Positions 8,192 to 16,203 of a stretch of DNA of 64,000 bases are shown here, piece by piece; within the stretch, counting starts at the first letter, position 1, and each line of letters begins with the position of its first letter. Origin of the DNA: Alphaproteobacteria bacterium (GTDB taxonomy: Bacteria > Pseudomonadota > Alphaproteobacteria > UBA9219 > RGZA01). The stretch is taken from contig JANRLI010000003.1 of NCBI GenBank assembly GCA_033762625.1, positions 186,001-250,000 on the forward strand, in the 5' to 3' direction. The translations under genes were made by a program, and so were the position numbers. A model generated the notes under the pieces. That model ran no database searches, was not told where the DNA came from, and was given only the letters and a program-made list of their open reading frames with translations.

Positions 8192-10102
8192 ATGCCTATT
8201 AATCTTGAGACATTCAGTAATATCAACGGCGGTAATGCGTTTTTCAAAGCCATCAGTCATCCGCTTGTTGCACCAAAGATAGAAGCGCTGTTTGCCGAAA
8301 TGGCAAAGGGAAAAGTAGCGATCTACGACCCGCTATCGCAGGTCGAGGCGTTCAACCAGTTCTATAATTTAACCAAGCTGCCTCTTTGCGGTTATTTCAT
8401 TCAGAACATCGAAAAGAAAAACACCAGCTTTGCAGGACATAAGGCCCAGCTCATTACTACAATTTCTAAAACCGATGCAACATGGGTGTTCATTACGGCC
8501 TTTGATGCACAAAAGATGGCTGACCATATCCGCCATTTACTGCCAGCGAATGTCAAAGTCGTATCATTTGATGATTTGAAGCTGCCGATTGATATGCAAA
8601 GTGATAAACAGCGTTATCTTGCGCCGTTAAATTTTGCGACAAACTTTGTGTTCTTCCGTGATGCGGATGGCAAGCACACACGCTTCGTAAGTACCAATTA
8701 CTGGGGCGGTTACGGCGCAAAAGATGTCCAGTTTTGGTGCCGTCTGTATGATGCCAATGGCAAGGTACTTGCCGATTGGGTTGAAAAACTTCCCGGCGCG
8801 CAGGCATCGGTGATTATTGACAGCGCGGAAGTACGCAAGCGCTTTAACCTGCCAGAATTTACAGGGCAGATTTTTGTGCATGCCTTTAATATTACAGGAC
8901 ATGATATCGTTAAATATGCGCTTGATACATATGGCGATGCCGAGGATGTGTTGTCGTGTACACATGATGCAAATTCATGGCCATCTGATTTGTATGCAGG
9001 TCTTCCAGCCCCGGATGAAGGCGAGGATGTTGTGCTATGGGTACAAAACAGCCAGCCCTTTCCAATTCCGGCGGGCGAAATCGGCCTAAACCTGATGGGC
9101 GATGAAACCATCGTCTGGTTTAATAAAACTATTCCTGCCTTTGCGGTCCACCGCCTGTCTGTGGCGGATGTATTGCCGACAGCCAAATGGCCGCAACAGA
9201 TTGAAGTGCATTCGGGTAAATACTTTGTTCGTCCGCGCTATGAAGTATTTCAGGCAAATGGCCGCCAGCGCATCGCGCATGTGAATGTGGAGCGCAGCGA
9301 TTTGAAGCCCGACCCCATGCTTGCCGAAATTGGTACTGAAATGGGCAAGGGGTACATCTTGCCGGCGCCTATTTTACCATTAAACCGCTTCAATAGCCTT
9401 ATTTTGCCAACGCCAATGGCGGAAGGGCAACAACACCTGCCGATTGCTGCGCTTATCTATGATGCCAATGGTACGCAGATGGGCGAACACAAATTCGGCA
9501 ATCTGCCACGTAACCATGCTAGCCTTTTAAATGTAAAAGCGGTTTTGCAAACACAAAACATTTCACTCCCATCCGGATTTGGGCATGTCGAGCTGGTCTA
9601 TGATTTCAACGCAGGCAAAGAGGCCGATGGCTGGTTGCATGCACTGTTCCGTTATGTTGATGAGAAAACAGGCCACATCGCCGAAAGCAGTTTTGGTGGC
9701 CATATGTTCAATACGGTGTTGACGTATAAGAACGAACCGCAAAGCTATGTGGGCCGCGCGCCCGGGCTTTCAACGCGTTTGTTCCTTCGATTGGGGCAAA
9801 AACCATACGATACGATGTGTCATCTTGTTTATCCGGCATCAACGCCGTGGCATCGCACATCGAACACCGACCTCATCCTCACTTCACGTGACGGCAAGGA
9901 AGTTGCCAAACAACATATCGCCATTCCATGCGGCGGTTCAAAATTCTGGAAGGTGAGCGAGACGTTTACAGCTGAACAGTTGCGAGAAGCAGGTGAGGGG
10001 GGCTATGTGATCATCCGTGACATCACGTGCCGCTTATTCGGCTATCATGGTCTTATGAATGGCAATGCAGCGTTCTGTCTTGACCATATGTTTGGATTTT
10101 AA
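8192..10102 (+). CDS. Conserved-looking 636-residue protein of unknown function
   Basis: I do not recognise a named domain. The protein has no signal peptide and no transmembrane segment. It is acidic to neutral and looks rich in beta-strands with many Gly, Asn and aromatic residues. Notable blocks are STNYWGGYGAKDVQFWCRLYD (about 168-188), CTHDANSWPSDLYAGLPAPD (about 255-274), WVQNSQPFPIPAGEIGLNLMG (about 284-304) and CGGSKFWKVSETF near the C-terminus. Repeated beta-sandwich modules are conceivable. Codon use resembles its neighbours. It follows the 2OG oxygenase by 5 nt, and the oxygenase is the only functional clue: perhaps a substrate, scaffold or partner enzyme. Confidence 0.8.
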   Translation: MPINLETFSNINGGNAFFKAISHPLVAPKIEALFAEMAKGKVAIYDPLSQVEAFNQFYNLTKLPLCGYFIQNIEKKNTSFAGHKAQLITTISKTDATWVFITAFDAQKMADHIRHLLPANVKVVSFDDLKLPIDMQSDKQRYLAPLNFATNFVFFRDADGKHTRFVSTNYWGGYGAKDVQFWCRLYDANGKVLADWVEKLPGAQASVIIDSAEVRKRFNLPEFTGQIFVHAFNITGHDIVKYALDTYGDAEDVLSCTHDANSWPSDLYAGLPAPDEGEDVVLWVQNSQPFPIPAGEIGLNLMGDETIVWFNKTIPAFAVHRLSVADVLPTAKWPQQIEVHSGKYFVRPRYEVFQANGRQRIAHVNVERSDLKPDPMLAEIGTEMGKGYILPAPILPLNRFNSLILPTPMAEGQQHLPIAALIYDANGTQMGEHKFGNLPRNHASLLNVKAVLQTQNISLPSGFGHVELVYDFNAGKEADGWLHALFRYVDEKTGHIAESSFGGHMFNTVLTYKNEPQSYVGRAPGLSTRLFLRLGQKPYDTMCHLVYPASTPWHRTSNTDLILTSRDGKEVAKQHIAIPCGGSKFWKVSETFTAEQLREAGEGGYVIIRDITCRLFGYHGLMNGNAAFCLDHMFGF

Positions 10103-10216
10103 AGGTAGATTCTGGGCCGTTGCTATTGGGCTAAGTGTAACCCATTGAATTAGTGTCCCTCCTAAACTAGATAATTCCTTATATAACGATCCCATTTCAC
10201 CACTTAAGGCTTTGTG

Positions 10217-11158
10217 ATGACTGAACATAAGATGAAAGTACTGATTATTGGCGCCGGGCCTGCAGGTTATACCGCAGCGATATACGCCGCGCGCGCCAAC
10301 TTAAAACCGGTGCTGGTGCAAGGTATGCAGCCCGGTGGTCAATTGATGATTACGACCGATGTTGAGAACTACCCGGGGTTTGCTGAAGCGGTTCAGGGTC
10401 CTTGGCTGATGGAACAATTCCAGAAGCAGGCGGAGCATGTTGGAACCACATTGCTTTACGACATCATCACCGAAGTTGATTTCAAGACCCGCCCGTTCCG
10501 CTGCAAAGGCGATAGCGGCGATGTGTATATTGCCGATACGGTTATTATCGCAACCGGCGCGCAGGCACGCTGGCTGGGTATTGAAAGCGAAAAAACATTT
10601 CAGGGTTTTGGCGTATCTGCATGTGCGACCTGTGATGGCTTTTTCTACAAGGGCAAGGATGTCGCATTGGTGGGCGGTGGTAACAGTGCAATGGAAGAAG
10701 CGCTGTATCTTTCCCATATTGCCAATAGCGTTACGATGATTCACCGCCGTGATAGCTTCCGCGGTGAAAAAATCCTGCAAGACCGCGTGGCAAACAACCC
10801 CAAAATCAAAGTGATCTGGGACAGTATTGTGGATGAAATTGTGGGTGAAACCACGCCGCATAAATCCGTAACAGGTATCAAGATAAAGAATGTGAAGACC
10901 AATGCCGTGACAACCGTTCCGGTTCACGGGCTTTTCATCGCCATTGGTCATGACCCAGCCACCAAATTATTCAAAGGTCATGTGGATATGGATGATGCGG
11001 GTTATATCATCACCGCGCCGGATAGTACCGCGACCAACATCCCAGGCCTCTTTGCTGCGGGCGATGTAAAGGACAAAGTCTTCCGTCAGGCGGTTACAGC
11101 CGCGGGTATGGGCTGTATGGCCGCATTGGAAGCGGAACGCTGGCTTGCGCAACACTAA
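10217..11158 (+). CDS. trxB: Thioredoxin-disulfide reductase
   Basis: TrxB passes electrons from NADPH through FAD to thioredoxin in the cytoplasm. The 313-residue product has an N-terminal FAD site GAGPAG (12-17), the redox-active CATC at Cys136-Cys139, an NADPH site VGGGNSAMEEALYLS with the HRRDSFR phosphate-binding block, and the C-terminal FAD motif GLFAAGDVKD. Length is typical. ATG at 10217 is chosen over the adjacent GTG at 10214; AAGG at about 10206 serves as ribosome-binding site. Confidence 0.97.
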   Translation: MTEHKMKVLIIGAGPAGYTAAIYAARANLKPVLVQGMQPGGQLMITTDVENYPGFAEAVQGPWLMEQFQKQAEHVGTTLLYDIITEVDFKTRPFRCKGDSGDVYIADTVIIATGAQARWLGIESEKTFQGFGVSACATCDGFFYKGKDVALVGGGNSAMEEALYLSHIANSVTMIHRRDSFRGEKILQDRVANNPKIKVIWDSIVDEIVGETTPHKSVTGIKIKNVKTNAVTTVPVHGLFIAIGHDPATKLFKGHVDMDDAGYIITAPDSTATNIPGLFAAGDVKDKVFRQAVTAAGMGCMAALEAERWLAQH

Positions 11159-11254
11159 TACGGTTAGTGCAGCGTTAACTTGCCAGTTCTATTAAGAAAT
11201 TGTTAAAACAAAACGGGTGAAATCGCATGGTGTGCAACAGCCGAAGGCTTATCT

Positions 11255-11824
11255 ATGTCCAGATCATATGTTGAGACCGTTCTGTTAAAAGGTGAAGAAC
11301 TAGAATATGCGGGCACGCTGCACTGGGTTATTTTTGTGCCCGGCTTTGCCAGCGCTATCTTCGGCTCCTTTTTATGTTTGATTACACCGCAAGTGCTCAA
11401 TGAAACATTCCTGCTCGGTTTGGCGGGCGAAATGCGTTCCTATATTGTATGGACGGGTGTGTCGATGGTGCTCGCAGGCGTTGGTATGATTGCTCATTCG
11501 TATCTTCGTTTCATCAGCACGGAATTAGCGGTTACAAACCGCCGCGTAATCGCAAAAGTCGGTTTTATCAGCCGCAATACCTTTGAAGTGATGCTCAACC
11601 GTGTGGAAGGTGCCAATATCGACCAGACGGTATGGGGGCGTATCCTCGGCTTTGGTTCTATATTTGTGCACGGCACCGGCGGTGGGATTACCCCGATTGA
11701 CCACATCGCTGACCCATTGAACTTCAAAAAAGAACTCATGACATGGGTTGAGCGTAATCAACCCACCACCACGGCAAAACCCAGCAGCCACGACCGCAAG
11801 GCAACCGCAGAAGCAGGCAATTAA
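11255..11824 (+). CDS. Bacterial PH-domain (DUF304/YdbS-like) membrane protein
   Basis: A 189-residue inner-membrane protein with two hydrophobic segments (about 25-45 and 62-85). A cytosolic bPH2-type domain follows: FISTELAVTNRRVIAKVGFISRNTFEVMLNRVE, then FGSIFVHGTGGG. The last 35 residues are polar and Thr/Ser/Lys-rich. The family's function is poorly defined; membrane-bound PH proteins may bind lipids or act as scaffolds. AAGG lies 8 nt upstream of the ATG. It stands alone between trxB and a tRNA. Confidence 0.85.
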   Translation: MSRSYVETVLLKGEELEYAGTLHWVIFVPGFASAIFGSFLCLITPQVLNETFLLGLAGEMRSYIVWTGVSMVLAGVGMIAHSYLRFISTELAVTNRRVIAKVGFISRNTFEVMLNRVEGANIDQTVWGRILGFGSIFVHGTGGGITPIDHIADPLNFKKELMTWVERNQPTTTAKPSSHDRKATAEAGN

Positions 11825-11849
11825 GCCTGTTTGCAGCGTATTAAAAGCA

Positions 11850-11878
11850 CTTTCAGTAATGAACGGAATAGCTATAAT
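11850..11878 (+). promoter_or_regulatory. Putative promoter for the CAU tRNA
   Basis: A perfect TATAAT at 11873-11878 is preceded at 17 bp by a weak -35 (CTTTCA). Initiation near 11885 would give about 50 nt of 5' leader before the tRNA at 11934. Confidence 0.45.
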
Positions 11879-11933
11879 GCGCGTGCATATTGCGTATGAA
11901 ATCGCGCGTTGTTAGTTACTTTTTTATTAAAAA

Positions 11934-12009
11934 GGGCCTGTAGTTCAGCGGTTAGAACGCACCGCTCATAACGGTGTTGTCGCAGGTTCGAATCCTGCCG
12001 GGCCCACCA
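11934..12009 (+). tRNA. tRNA with CAU anticodon, probably tRNA-Ile2 (lysidine-modified)
   Basis: A complete 76-nt cloverleaf. The acceptor GGGCCTG pairs with CGGGCCC, the anticodon stem CACCG/CGGTG encloses the loop CTCATAA (anticodon CAT), the T arm is GCAGG-TTCGAAT-CCTGC, the discriminator is A and CCA is encoded. The D loop is 8 nt, as in E. coli ileX, where elongator tRNA-Met has 9. This and the GGGCC acceptor favour the tRNA-Ile2 that reads AUA after TilS modification. An elongator Met tRNA cannot be excluded. It is not initiator-like, since C1-A72 is absent. Confidence 0.9.
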
Positions 12010-12011
12010 AT

Positions 12012-12056
12012 AAAAAACCCTGTTGCCCCTCAAAAAGGGCTGCAGGGTTTTTTTTT
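12012..12056 (+). terminator. Rho-independent terminator of the tRNA gene
   Basis: AAACCCTG (right after the tRNA) pairs with CAGGGTTT around a loop that itself contains a GCCC/GGGC stem, followed by nine Ts ending at 12056. Confidence 0.9.
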
Positions 12057-12454
12057 GGACAGATTCTTGGGTGCACAAACGGAATCGCGCTCATCAATTA
12101 TGGATGATAATAAAATATCGATATGCAATTTGTTCAATGATACCAGTGGTTATTTGCATGTTTTATTTTTGCGCACACGCGTGTTTTAAAAAACTTTTCC
12201 ACTCATTTTTATTTTTAGAATCCAGTTGCTGGCACTTGAAACAGAAGTCCGGAATCGGCTTTTTTCGATTCTTATCCACGGAATCATCTCGCGCATGCGA
12301 GCGAAAGTAGGGTCAAAACGCAAAAAGCGTTGCATCGAAGACACGAAATTGCGTTTCTCATCACAAAAATGCATTTTGGGAGATGCAATAGTGAAAAAAA
12401 AGATTGAACAATTTTTTATTTGTGGGAAATTGTAATCCGTAACTTAGACAACCT
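12057..12454. other. 398-bp gap with serial small hairpins, no supportable gene
   Basis: The only open frames are short, start at non-ATG codons and look random. The middle holds four close inverted repeats: AATCG/CGATT (12253-12270), CTCGC-GCAT-GCGAG (12288-12301), AACGC-AAAAA-GCGTT (12317-12331) and TGCAT/ATGCA (12370-12387). A near-DnaA-box TTATCCACG lies at about 12272. The run ends at the Shine-Dalgarno of the 24-residue peptide gene. It could be a structured leader or small RNA. Confidence 0.4.
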
Positions 12455-12465
12455 GGAGGTATACA

Positions 12466-12540
12466 ATGGCTGCTAAGAAGAAAGCTAAAAAAGCACCGGC
12501 TAAAAAGCCAGCTGCAAAGAAAAAAGCTAAGAAGAAGTAG
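12466..12540 (+). CDS. 24-residue lysine/alanine-rich basic peptide
   Basis: A complete tiny gene: GGAGG at 12455-12459, a 6-nt spacer, ATG, 24 codons, TAG, then a strong terminator. The product starts MAAKKKAKKAPAKKPA and is composed only of Met, Ala, Lys and Pro. Its composition is like the C-terminal tails of histone H1 and of bacterial HC1/AlgP-type DNA-binding proteins. DNA or RNA binding is inferred from charge. The expression signals are unusually complete for so short a frame, which is the main reason to believe it. The opposite-strand frame is a low-complexity shadow. Confidence 0.7.
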   Translation: MAAKKKAKKAPAKKPAAKKKAKKK

Positions 12541-12572
12541 TTCGCGATAAGCAATTGCTTACTTTTAAATTT

Positions 12573-12605
12573 AATACCCCGCCAGAAATGGCGGGGTATT
12601 TTATT
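12573..12605 (+). terminator. Rho-independent terminator after the Lys/Ala peptide gene
   Basis: AATACCCCGCC (12573-) pairs with GGCGGGGTATT around AGAAAT, an 11-bp stem running into TTATTTT. It lies 32 nt after the peptide stop. Confidence 0.88.
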
Positions 12606-12697
12606 TTGTGGCACATAAACTGCTGTCTGTTGCATGTATATCGGCGTTTATAGGAAGCCACATATATATGTGTGTATACTTAAATCAGCGTTCCAAT

Positions 12698-12731
12698 AAA
12701 AAACCCCGCAACTAGGTTGCGGGGTTTTTAT
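12698..12731 (-). terminator. Terminator of the arsR-AHSA1 operon (bidirectional shape)
   Basis: AAAAACCCCGCAAC/GTTGCGGGGTTTTT with a short loop. The flanking A-run on the plus strand gives a T-run on the minus strand, 20 bp beyond the AHSA1 stop. The plus-strand T-run means it may also stop read-through from the left. Confidence 0.88.
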
Positions 12732-12749
12732 TAGGGCGGTGTTTTAAGT

Positions 12750-13226
12750 TTATGCAGCAGTTGCAGAGCAGCTTGCTGACTTTTCCATACCTGCAAACAC
12801 ATTTAGACCTTTTCCAGTTTCTAAATACGACTTCATGCTAGAGAGTACGCGTGGCCATCCTTTTGAAACGCCATTTGCCATGGTTGATCCGGCTTTGAAC
12901 TCGTTATGTGTAACTATCAGGCGAACCATGTCTTCAACCTGCTGGATTTCATAAGTTACCTTGGATTCATCAGCCAGATTATTGGGGGATGCCCAAGATG
13001 TAACCAGACGACGAGGTGGGTTACATTCCAGTACTTTACCAATAATTTTGGGAGTACGGGTCGGATCGTCATTTGCCACATGTCCCCATTTTGAGCCGAT
13101 TTTCCAATCGGAAACATTTTCATGGCCCCAATATTGGCGGGTAAATTCAGGATTTGTAATGGCATCCCATACTTTTTGTTCAGTGCTTCTTATGTAAGTA
13201 GTGTAGATTTGTTCTATATTACTCAT
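12750..13226 (-). CDS. AHSA1/SRPBCC-domain protein
   Basis: A 158-residue protein of the START-like AHSA1 family. EQIYTTYIRSTEQKVWDAITNPEFTRQYWG is the usual opening, followed by WKIGSKW, KVLECNPPRRLVTSW and a C-terminal helix GWPRVLSSMKSYLETG. These soluble proteins bind hydrophobic ligands, and those paired with ArsR regulators are of unknown ligand. A GGAG Shine-Dalgarno sits 7 nt before ATG 13226; a GTG one codon upstream is less likely. The start overlaps the end of arsR by 8 nt, so the genes are co-translated. Confidence 0.9.
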   Translation of the reverse strand: MSNIEQIYTTYIRSTEQKVWDAITNPEFTRQYWGHENVSDWKIGSKWGHVANDDPTRTPKIIGKVLECNPPRRLVTSWASPNNLADESKVTYEIQQVEDMVRLIVTHNEFKAGSTMANGVSKGWPRVLSSMKSYLETGKGLNVFAGMEKSASCSATAA

Positions 13227-13545
13227 CACTATTCTCCTCTAGTGCTTGCTTAAGGTTTTGCAGCGCTTGAACCCGATTTTCTTCAAACTTACCGATCCAG
13301 CGCGTATAAATGTCATGGATAGGGATGGGATTGAGAAAATGCAGCTTTTCACGCCCACGCTTTACCGTGACGACAAGGTTTGCCGCTTCCAATAAAGCCA
13401 AATGTTTGGTTACTGCTTGGCGGCTCATATCATGCCCTTCGCAAAGAGCATTTAGTGTCAAGCCATTATCCTCACGAAGCCGGTCTAATAAATCGCGGCG
13501 GCTTGCATCAGCTAGAGCTTTAAACACGTCGTCTTCAATAACCAT
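13219..13545 (-). CDS. ArsR/SmtB-family transcriptional regulator
   Basis: A 108-residue winged-helix protein. FKALADASRRDLLDRL is the family opening, DMSRQAVTKHLALLEAANLV the recognition helix region and KRGREKLHFLNP the wing. No ELCVCDL-type cysteine metal site is present, so it is not a classical arsenic or cadmium sensor; it matches the ArsR group linked to AHSA1 proteins. An upstream TTG would add 12 residues, but ATG 13545 coincides with the predicted transcription start. Autoregulation through the 18-bp operator just upstream is likely. Confidence 0.9.
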   Translation of the reverse strand: MVIEDDVFKALADASRRDLLDRLREDNGLTLNALCEGHDMSRQAVTKHLALLEAANLVVTVKRGREKLHFLNPIPIHDIYTRWIGKFEENRVQALQNLKQALEENSDE

Positions 13546-13551
13546 ACGAAC

Positions 13552-13581
13552 ACTATATGCAACCAAATGGTTGCATGTCAA
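13552..13581 (-). promoter_or_regulatory. arsR promoter with an 18-bp operator filling the spacer
   Basis: Read on the minus strand: -35 TTGACA (13581-13576), then 18 bp forming the inverted repeat TGCAACC-ATTT-GGTTGCA (13575-13558), then -10 TATAGT (13557-13552). The expected start site, 6-7 nt beyond the -10, falls on the A of the arsR ATG (13545), so the mRNA would be leaderless. The repeat fits a dimeric ArsR site that blocks RNA polymerase. Confidence 0.8.
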
Positions 13582-13588
13582 GGATTAT

Positions 13589-15904
13589 CTAGCGGTCATC
13601 CAGGAAGCTACGCAATTTACGGCTGCGGGAAGGGTGTTTCAGCTTACGCAGGGCTTTTGCCTCAATTTGGCGAATACGTTCACGGGTAACACTGAATTGG
13701 GTACCCACCTCTTCAAGGGTATGGTCTGTATTCATCCCGATTCCAAAGCGCATACGCAGAACGCGTTCCTCACGGGGGGTTAGGGTGGAGAGTACCCGGG
13801 TGGTCGTTTCGCGTAAGTTACCAAGAATCGCGTTATCGAGGGGCTGAATGGCGTTTTTGTCCTCGATGAAGTCGCCGAGATGCGAATCCTCCTCGTCACC
13901 AATTGGGGTTTCAAGGCTAATCGGCTCTTTAGCGATTTTGAGAACCTTGCGTACTTTTTCCAGTGGCATCATCAATTTCTCGGCCAATTCTTCCGGGGTT
14001 GGCTCGCGGCCAATCTCGTGCAGCATCTGGCGGCTTGTGCGAACCAGCTTGTTGATGGTTTCGATCATGTGCACCGGAATACGGATGGTGCGTGCTTGGT
14101 CGGCGATTGAGCGGGTGATTGCTTGTCGGATCCACCATGTTGCATAGGTGGAGAATTTATAACCACGGCGATATTCAAACTTATCAACCGCTTTCATCAG
14201 GCCGATGTTGCCTTCCTGAATAAGGTCAAGGAATTGCAAGCCACGATTGGTATATTTCTTGGCAATCGAAATAACCAAACGCAAATTGGCTTCGACCATT
14301 TCTTTCTTGGCTCTCGCGCTTTCCTTTTCGCCACGCTGTACGGTGGCAACAATGCGGCGGAAGTCGGGAAGGGGAAGGCCTGCTTCGTTGCAAATTGCGG
14401 TGATTTCCGCGCGCATACGGTCAACTTCTTCGTTGTGTCGTTCAATAAAGCGCGTCCACCCTTTAATGACTGAGGCAGATGGGCCTTCTTTGCCTGTTTT
14501 GGCATTGGGGCCAATAACAGCGCCGAGCCAAGCTGGATTAAGTTCATGCCCATAATAACGGGCAAGGAACTCATCACGGTTCACGCCGCAATCGGTTGCC
14601 ATGCGGAGCAAGCGGCCTTCCAAACCAATCAAACGGCGGTTGAGGGTGTAGAGTTGCTGAACAAGTTGTTCCAAACGGTGGTTGTTGAAACGAATGGTGC
14701 GCACCAAATCCACCAGTTCGACTTTCAATTCTTCAAACTTACGGTCGGATTGTTTGGAAAGCGCTTCACCCTTCATGAAGGCTTGATGGCGTTGGGCCAC
14801 CAGTTTGAACAGCTTGGCATAGGTCACGGCAATACGTGCAAACGTATCCATAACGCCGGGTTTCAGCTTTTCTTCCAGCATTGATAGGGAAAGGCTGTTT
14901 TCCTCATCATCGAATTCGCTGGTCATATCTTCGCCAACGCCTTCGCCGCCTTCTTCGCCTTCTTTCTTGGGCTCGTCTTCTTTTTCGTCTTGGGTCAGCG
15001 CAAGGCTGCCTTCACCGCCCGATGGCGCAAGGGCAGGGAGCTCTGGTGCACCAGTTTCATCGGCATGGGTTGCTTCCAGATCGATAATTTCACGCAGCAG
15101 CATCTTTCCTTCAGAGAGTGCTTCATGCCATGCCAAAATCGCCTGAATGGTAAGCGGGGATTCACAAATCCCGCTGATCATCATTTCACGGCCAGCTTCA
15201 ATCCGTTTGGCAAGCGCGATTTCGCCTTCGCGCGACAGCAATTCGACCGAACCCATTTCGCGCAAATACATGCGCACGGGGTCATCGGTACGGCTTACGG
15301 ATTCTTCGTTGATGTTACCTGAAGCCTGTTCATCATCATCCTTCGCTTCCTTTTCATCGGCGGCATTATCGTCGGCTTCTTCCTCTTCGCTTTCGATGAC
15401 GTTGATGCCCGCTTCCGAGAATAGCGCAAGAGTATCTTCAATCTGTTCCGATGAAACCTGATCGGGTGGCAATACCTTGTTAATTTCATCAATGGTTACG
15501 TAACCACGTGTTTTACCTTTACGGATAAGCTTTTTCAGCGCGTCAACCGATGCGTCATCCAATACCGGCGCTGCGTCGGTTGTGGCTTCCGCAGGCTTGC
15601 CCTTTGACATATCCACGCGTTTAAAATTCTTAGGCAGAACTTTTTCCGGCAGCTTCTTCTTGTCTGCTTCTTTGCCTTTTGGCAGTGGGCCCTTTGCAAC
15701 CAGTTTCAGGTCCGGTTTCTTGCCTGAGCCACCTTTGAGCGGCAGCGCTTTTTGCGCAACGATCTTTACAACTTTTTTCTTATCGTCTTTTTTTGCGCTG
15801 GTTTTTTGCGCGGGTTTTCCGGCGGCTTTTTTAGCGGCGATTTTTGCGGTAACTTTGGCGGCGGGCTTGGCGGAAGATTTCTTTGCAGGTTTTTTAGCAG
15901 GCAT
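13589..15904 (-). CDS. rpoD: RNA polymerase primary sigma factor RpoD (sigma-70)
   Basis: The housekeeping sigma factor. Of 771 residues, the first 95 or so are a Lys/Ala-rich tail ([17 protein letters not shown]...). Region 1.1 ([22 protein letters not shown]) and an acidic linker follow, then region 1.2 ([11 protein letters not shown]). Region 2 contains [19 protein letters not shown] and [10 protein letters not shown], and region 4 has [15 protein letters not shown] and [17 protein letters not shown]. It is longer than the usual alphaproteobacterial RpoD (about 620-690) mostly because of the basic tail. AGGA precedes the ATG. It lies downstream of dnaG, and the arsR promoter begins at its 3' end. 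Confidence 0.97.
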   Translation of the reverse strand: MPAKKPAKKSSAKPAAKVTAKIAAKKAAGKPAQKTSAKKDDKKKVVKIVAQKALPLKGGSGKKPDLKLVAKGPLPKGKEADKKKLPEKVLPKNFKRVDMSKGKPAEATTDAAPVLDDASVDALKKLIRKGKTRGYVTIDEINKVLPPDQVSSEQIEDTLALFSEAGINVIESEEEEADDNAADEKEAKDDDEQASGNINEESVSRTDDPVRMYLREMGSVELLSREGEIALAKRIEAGREMMISGICESPLTIQAILAWHEALSEGKMLLREIIDLEATHADETGAPELPALAPSGGEGSLALTQDEKEDEPKKEGEEGGEGVGEDMTSEFDDEENSLSLSMLEEKLKPGVMDTFARIAVTYAKLFKLVAQRHQAFMKGEALSKQSDRKFEELKVELVDLVRTIRFNNHRLEQLVQQLYTLNRRLIGLEGRLLRMATDCGVNRDEFLARYYGHELNPAWLGAVIGPNAKTGKEGPSASVIKGWTRFIERHNEEVDRMRAEITAICNEAGLPLPDFRRIVATVQRGEKESARAKKEMVEANLRLVISIAKKYTNRGLQFLDLIQEGNIGLMKAVDKFEYRRGYKFSTYATWWIRQAITRSIADQARTIRIPVHMIETINKLVRTSRQMLHEIGREPTPEELAEKLMMPLEKVRKVLKIAKEPISLETPIGDEEDSHLGDFIEDKNAIQPLDNAILGNLRETTTRVLSTLTPREERVLRMRFGIGMNTDHTLEEVGTQFSVTRERIRQIEAKALRKLKHPSRSRKLRSFLDDR

Positions 15905-16203
15905 GATTTTTCCTAAAATGGATTACATAAAAAAACATCGTCATGCGCGCGCAAACAAAAGCTTGCGCACGCGTTGTGTCACGCGGAAGTCGGGGCCGTA
16001 AAAGACAGAGGATGTGTGCGGTCGTCCAAAAGCGCATATGATCTTCTTAATCCCGAAATGCCGGGTGACCTGGCTGGACGGCAAAATCCCTGAAACTTGA
16101 CTTAAAGGTTTAGTGGCTGAACGCTTGCTATACAAGTATATATGTATGTTTTTTTTACCTTCAACGGCGGGATGAGGGTGCAGAATTGGGGGGGGGTATA
16201 CCT
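15905..16203. other. rpoD-dnaG intergenic region (299 bp)
   Basis: No convincing gene. On the minus strand dnaG's stop is followed almost at once by a run of nine Cs (plus-strand G9 at 16188-16196), then an AT-rich tract with TATATATGT-like sequence. A TGCGCAA/TTTGCGC hairpin lies near 15960, about 55 nt before rpoD. rpoD promoters could lie here, but I cannot single one out. Confidence 0.4.

Noticed and set aside
11872-12078. 68-residue minus-strand frame containing WWARQDSNLRQHRYERC
   Set aside because: It is the antisense translation of the tRNA gene and its terminator, a familiar annotation artefact.
12226-12435. 69-residue plus-strand frame before the Lys/Ala peptide
   Set aside because: Starts at TTG without SD, random-looking composition, and spans the hairpin series.
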